Positions 60,148-64,000 of a stretch of 64,000 nt of DNA are shown here, in pieces; within the stretch, counting starts at the first letter, position 1, and the number at the start of each line of letters is the position of its first letter. A program made the translations under genes and the position numbers. The stretch comes from Neelides folsomi (taxonomy: Eukaryota > Arthropoda > Collembola > Neelipleona > Neelidae). The notes under the pieces are model-generated. The model was not told the origin of the DNA. It was given only the letters and a program-made list of their open reading frames with translations, and searched no databases. The stretch is taken from contig JAQGBZ010000090.1 of NCBI GenBank assembly GCA_034687125.1, positions 124,001 to 188,000 of the forward strand. Reading direction: 5' to 3'.

Positions 60148-63100
60148 ATGGGCTTTTTTTCCCGAAGAGCCCTTTACAAATTCGTCTCTACCCTTGAGAT
60201 TGTAAGAACATTTTTATTTAATTTTTAATTCAATAGTTTCAATCCACGCCCATTTTATATCAAATACATTGTTTACCCTTTGATTCTTTATTATGCATTA
60301 ATTAATAAGATTTTATGCGCTTTGTTCTAAAAATAATGCTTTTAGTTCATATTACCATCAACATTTTATCAAGACTTTATTGTTGGTTAATATAATAATA
60401 TTAATACAATAATATTAAATTAGCTGTAAGTTAAGAATTAAAGAAACATTACATTTTATTATAAATATTTACTTTGTACGCAGTGTTCATTAAATTATTT
60501 TTTTAACGCTAATATTCATAGTTTATATTATATAATTATTTAGTATTATTCTTTATTCCTCCGTTCTGCGTATTAGCTTTGATAACATCGTACTATTTAG
60601 AGTATATTAAATCAAATATTTATTTGTGCTTGGTCAAATATTTTCTGTCAGGTTTATTTTTCTTATCATTCCTCGTGATTGGTAAATTGAGCATACGCGT
60701 GCGTAAAATAATATTTATTAATTCTATTCAGAAAATTCGTGCAGGTGAGTTTGAAAAGCCCGCACATAATTTCAGAGATACGAATTTCAATTTCACTGTT
60801 ACTATTAATTGTAATAGATTTTCTGAATAAAATATAGGCACTATTATATGCATGTAATACAATAATGCATCAATGAGCAAACTTTCCCAATGAAAGTGAG
60901 AGAAGACAGAAATAGATATCGAATGAAATAATAAATATTAAGCTTACTGTTTAAATGCCAATATAAATATTAATGATTTTAACTTCACTTCTCTCACCAA
61001 TAAAAATAACTGTTCAGTACTTTTGGATGTTGGATACATTACATAGGTACATTAAGAAACCTCACTGAAAAGAAAAAAGGAAAAGCCAATTGAATGTGAG
61101 TAGACTAGAAGATTATGAGTATGCGCGTATGTATAGTAGGCATAAGTATTTAAAATGCATTAATGACCCTGCAAATTATGCTTGAAACACTTAAAAGGAT
61201 ATGAGTCTTATAGAGTTTTTCTTCACTTTGATATGTTTTGTGTGAAAATAGGGTAGTTATGTTGTACTTTCAATATAAGTACATACATAGGTAGTACATA
61301 CCTACATGTACATGTATGATACATTAGTTCTCTTACTACTCAAATCTTGGACTTTCCTGTAACTCTAAAGAATATTTTATGATGAGTTCTTTGGAGTTTT
61401 TTAACGTGACATATTTTCTTAATCCTGGTAGATCAACACAATCATAAATAAATAAAATATCAGCTTAATTATATGTAACTTATTCCCCACTACTATATTA
61501 TATTAGGTATGTACTTAATGTAGTGATTTGGGTACTCTTTTGCTATCCTTATGCGTTGAGATTTAATAATTACCTTCTTATAATATTTATTCAGGTGTAA
61601 TATTACAGGAGAAATTTTTATATCTAAACACAACCCAAAACAACATAGATGTTATGGATTAGATTAAAGTAAATAGATTAATTAAATAAGGTAATTGTTA
61701 AAAAAGGTTTACATTTATAGTTATTATTTGTTATAAGTTAGGATTAGTATGATATGCAGATATATAAAAGTGTTTTATTTTTACAAGTATCATTAGATTA
61801 ATTATAGTTGAAAATGGAATTTTTAGAATAGAATACAAAAATGGTATTATTTATAAATTATATTATAAGATGATTATTGATTACAATTTAATACAATTTG
61901 AATATAATACTTGGGAGTAATGTTAGAAATAATACGGTTCGATACTATTAATTAGTAAAGATGGTGAAGATGAGATTTGCAAGTTTTAAATATAGCCCAT
62001 TTTGATTTCCATTCTCTTTTTTGAAGTTTAGTGAGGTCAGGACGCATAGTATATGATGGAGATGAAGATTTTTCATTTCGATGTAGTTATTTATGACTTC
62101 TGACTGAACTTCAGAAATTGCAAATTTGATTCGGATCGGTCTTGAGATGGTTGAGTTGGCAACAGGAACTTTTCCGATTCTTTCATATGTTAATGGTTTT
62201 TTGACTTGGAATGAATGAAGAGAATAGTTTTTCAATATTCGTACTTTCTTCTATTTCGAAGATAAAACTGCAGTTTTTCCTGGCCCGTCTTTCACTTCAT
62301 TCATCTTTTTTCATTAATGATATTAATTAGTTGTTGTTCGCTTGGAGATATTTGTTGAGATTCAGAAGGAGGTTGTGATTCAGTTAAGTCCATTTGTGTA
62401 TCGGGAGTCGAAGAAGAACAAATTTTGTTGGAGATTTTTACAGCTTCTAATTCTTCTTTTATCACATTCAATTTGGATTCATTTGATTGGATTAGTTTTA
62501 AGCTATCCATTAAAGCAGTCGCGTGAATATTATCTGAATTTGAGATTGCTTCATTTGAATACAAGAGTTTTTCTATTTTAGTGGAGCTTTAAGGGTAATT
62601 TCTTTCATTTCAGCATTATTTGAACTCATTTTAGAATAAATCTTTGTTATTGCGTGTCTACATACTCCAGCAATTTAGGCATAATATAATCACTAACTTG
62701 TTTTAAGTCTTTACTATTAAGTAAGGACATATTGGAATTAAATAATTACAATGTTATTTAAATGGTTTTTCTCTATGAGTATGAGTAACTTAATTCATCC
62801 TCCACTCTGGCATTGAATAAGAGAAGAAAAGAAATATTAAACTATGCATAACTACCTAATAACTTTGGGAAGAAGACTTCGACAGGATATATGAACTTTC
62901 TGTGTTATGGAATGTGTGGTGAAGAAAATAAGGACAACACTCACCACAATTCAACTCACTTCAATGAAGTGGCGAATTGACTTTTAAAAGGCAAACTAAT
63001 TCTAAGAGATGTAAATATATTATCGAACGATGTGCGTGTGAGGCAAATGGCGAAGTGGCTCCACAATGAAGTCATTTTTTTCTCGCCGACATTGCAAATA

Positions 63101-63967
63101 CATTATAATATTACTTATACATAGGACCAAGATAAACTAACACATGAGTAGCCTGCAATATGAAATACATAGCATGCATGCATAATCAACAGTACAAAAT
63201 TATTATTTCATATCAAAATCCAATGGAACATGGTCCATTAGTTTAACTTTATAACAGAAAAGAGAAAAATGAGTTTTATATTTTTCTTTCCAGCTCTTCG
63301 GTTTACTCATCCTTTCATTCTCAATCAACCTTGTGTTTATTGTGGACAACTACAACTCCAATTTTGACGAATCAAAGAATTCTACTGAATACCAGCATAA
63401 AATCATTAATCAAATTCAAAAAATTAAATGTATGAGATAGAAGATATTGTATGATATTTATAGTAGCTCAGCTACATTTATCATACGTAAACATATTACG
63501 CCTTAAAAGACTTAATTAAAACAATAATCATAAATCATACTTATAATATGTTATTAAACATTTAACTAATAAAACATTTCTTTTAATAGACTCGGCTATA
63601 GCCGGCATTGTGGAAAGTTTAATACAAATCCTTGCAGGAATTTACCTTGTGTTGAAATCAAAGGTTAGTAATTACTATAATATATTAATTGCAAAATTAA
63701 TATATTATAGTAATTACGATATATAGTATATATATACAGTTATACTCAGGTACATAGATACCATACCCTGTAATGGCACATGCAAATATTGTATATCACA
63801 ATATCACCTATCAGTATATAATTATTATGTATTTTATGTGTGTATATTTATCTATGTACCTGTACTTCATATATTACCAATACTTCCTATTAACTACAAT
63901 TCAGAGTTTATTAATATTCTTTGTTATTGACTTTTCAAAATATTTTTTGCTACTACGCCTTCATAAG
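60148..63967 (+). CDS. Small multi-pass membrane protein, 5' part only
   Basis: Four exons splice in frame: 60148-60201, 63294-63429, 63590-63663 and 63905-63967; a donor (AAG|gtaatg) at 63968 shows the gene runs past the window. The protein begins MGFFSRRALYKFVSTLEI, followed by a membrane segment (LFGLLILSFSINLVFIV). An extracellular-type loop with an N-glycosylation site (NST) comes next, then two further hydrophobic segments (IAGIVESLIQILAGIYLVL and LLIFFVIDFSKYFLLL). This order resembles small arthropod four-span proteins of unknown function, but I cannot assign a family from the visible 109 residues. Exon 1 is joined by frame and splice sites across a 3.1-kb intron, so it is less certain than exons 2-4. 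Confidence 0.62.
60202..63293. other. Intron 1 of the membrane-protein gene, 3.1 kb
   Basis: Bounded by gtaaga and tttctttccag. Extremely AT-rich, with a simple-repeat patch (TACATACCTACATGTACATG) near 61300 and a LINE-like relic at 61.9-62.7 kb in the opposite orientation. Confidence 0.5.
61948..62730 (-). mobile_element. Decayed LINE ORF1-like fragment
   Basis: On the minus strand a 27-codon piece (62730-62648), a Ser/Gln-rich helical piece (62564-62301) and a third piece (62235-61948) lie in order but in different frames. The third contains YERIGKV, then SRPIRIKFAISE, the layout of many non-LTR ORF1 proteins: a coiled coil, then a basic RNA-binding fold with RIGK and RPIRVKF signatures. 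The adjoining frame reads MRPDLTKLQKREWKS, which is also usual there. No reverse transcriptase is seen. It is an old, frameshifted remnant inside an intron. Confidence 0.4.
63668..63717. repeat. Perfect 23-bp-arm hairpin beside a splice donor
   Basis: The arm GTAATTACTATAATATATTA (extended to 23 bases) at 63668-63690 is exactly mirrored at 63695-63717 around the loop GCAA. It begins four bases after the donor of exon 3 of the membrane-protein gene, so it would fold in the intron of the pre-mRNA. Nearly all A/T. Confidence 0.85.
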
Positions 63968-64000
63968 GTAATGTCCAGTTTAATTCACATATTTAACCAA

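Overview
The window is nuclear DNA from an AT-rich animal genome, most likely an arthropod. A crustacean such as a copepod would fit, but nothing here fixes the species. The evidence is spliced genes with GT-AG introns (many only 60-110 bp), a beaten-path type immunoglobulin protein (a family known from arthropods), and animal orthologues of Raptor, LYRM1 and Diego/ANKRD6. I see no bacterial operon, rRNA, credible tRNA or CRISPR array.

Layout. 1.8-3.2 kb (+): a two-exon gene for an unrecognised charged, probably nuclear protein. 4.7-5.4 kb (+): a weak spliced transcript candidate with a tiny ORF. 6.4-8.7 kb (+): an eight-exon ankyrin-repeat gene resembling Diego/ANKRD6 (diversin), a planar cell polarity factor. 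10.1-10.6 kb (-): a two-exon LYRM1, convergent with Diego. 13.4-23.3 kb (+): a seven-exon beaten-path-like gene with large introns; it begins with a signal peptide and ends in a hydrophobic, GPI-type tail. 23.3-50.6 kb: about 27 kb with no gene I can defend, holding transposon relics, short recurring motifs and a GC-rich island. 50.6-56.3 kb (-): a complete 19-exon Raptor gene. 56.8-58.4 kb (+): a three-exon gene for an unrecognised protein with an RS/KR-rich tail, head to head with Raptor. 60.1 kb to the edge (+): the first four exons of a small membrane protein with a 3.1-kb first intron.

All complete gene models were spliced by hand from visible splice sites and keep frame from start to stop: 417, 487, 137, 282, 1288 and 463 residues in window order. 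No functional cluster is implied. Raptor is the scaffold of TOR complex 1, LYRM1 is a small LYR-motif protein probably of mitochondria, Diego acts in planar polarity and Beat in axon guidance. The one arrangement suggesting shared control is the 0.47-kb divergent promoter between Raptor and its neighbour.

Repeats: a pogo-like MITE (9.35-9.69 kb), a 95-bp near-perfect foldback (29.8 kb), a 0.22-kb inverted-repeat element (4.4 kb), an internally deleted Tc1/mariner relic (26.1-26.7 kb), a decayed LINE ORF1-like piece (62-62.7 kb), a 23-bp-arm hairpin beside a splice donor (63.7 kb), and clusters of degenerate TACATACCTA-like simple repeat. The most interesting leads are the two orphan proteins, two AMPK-type motifs in the Raptor linker, and motifs that recur only in the gene-free region.
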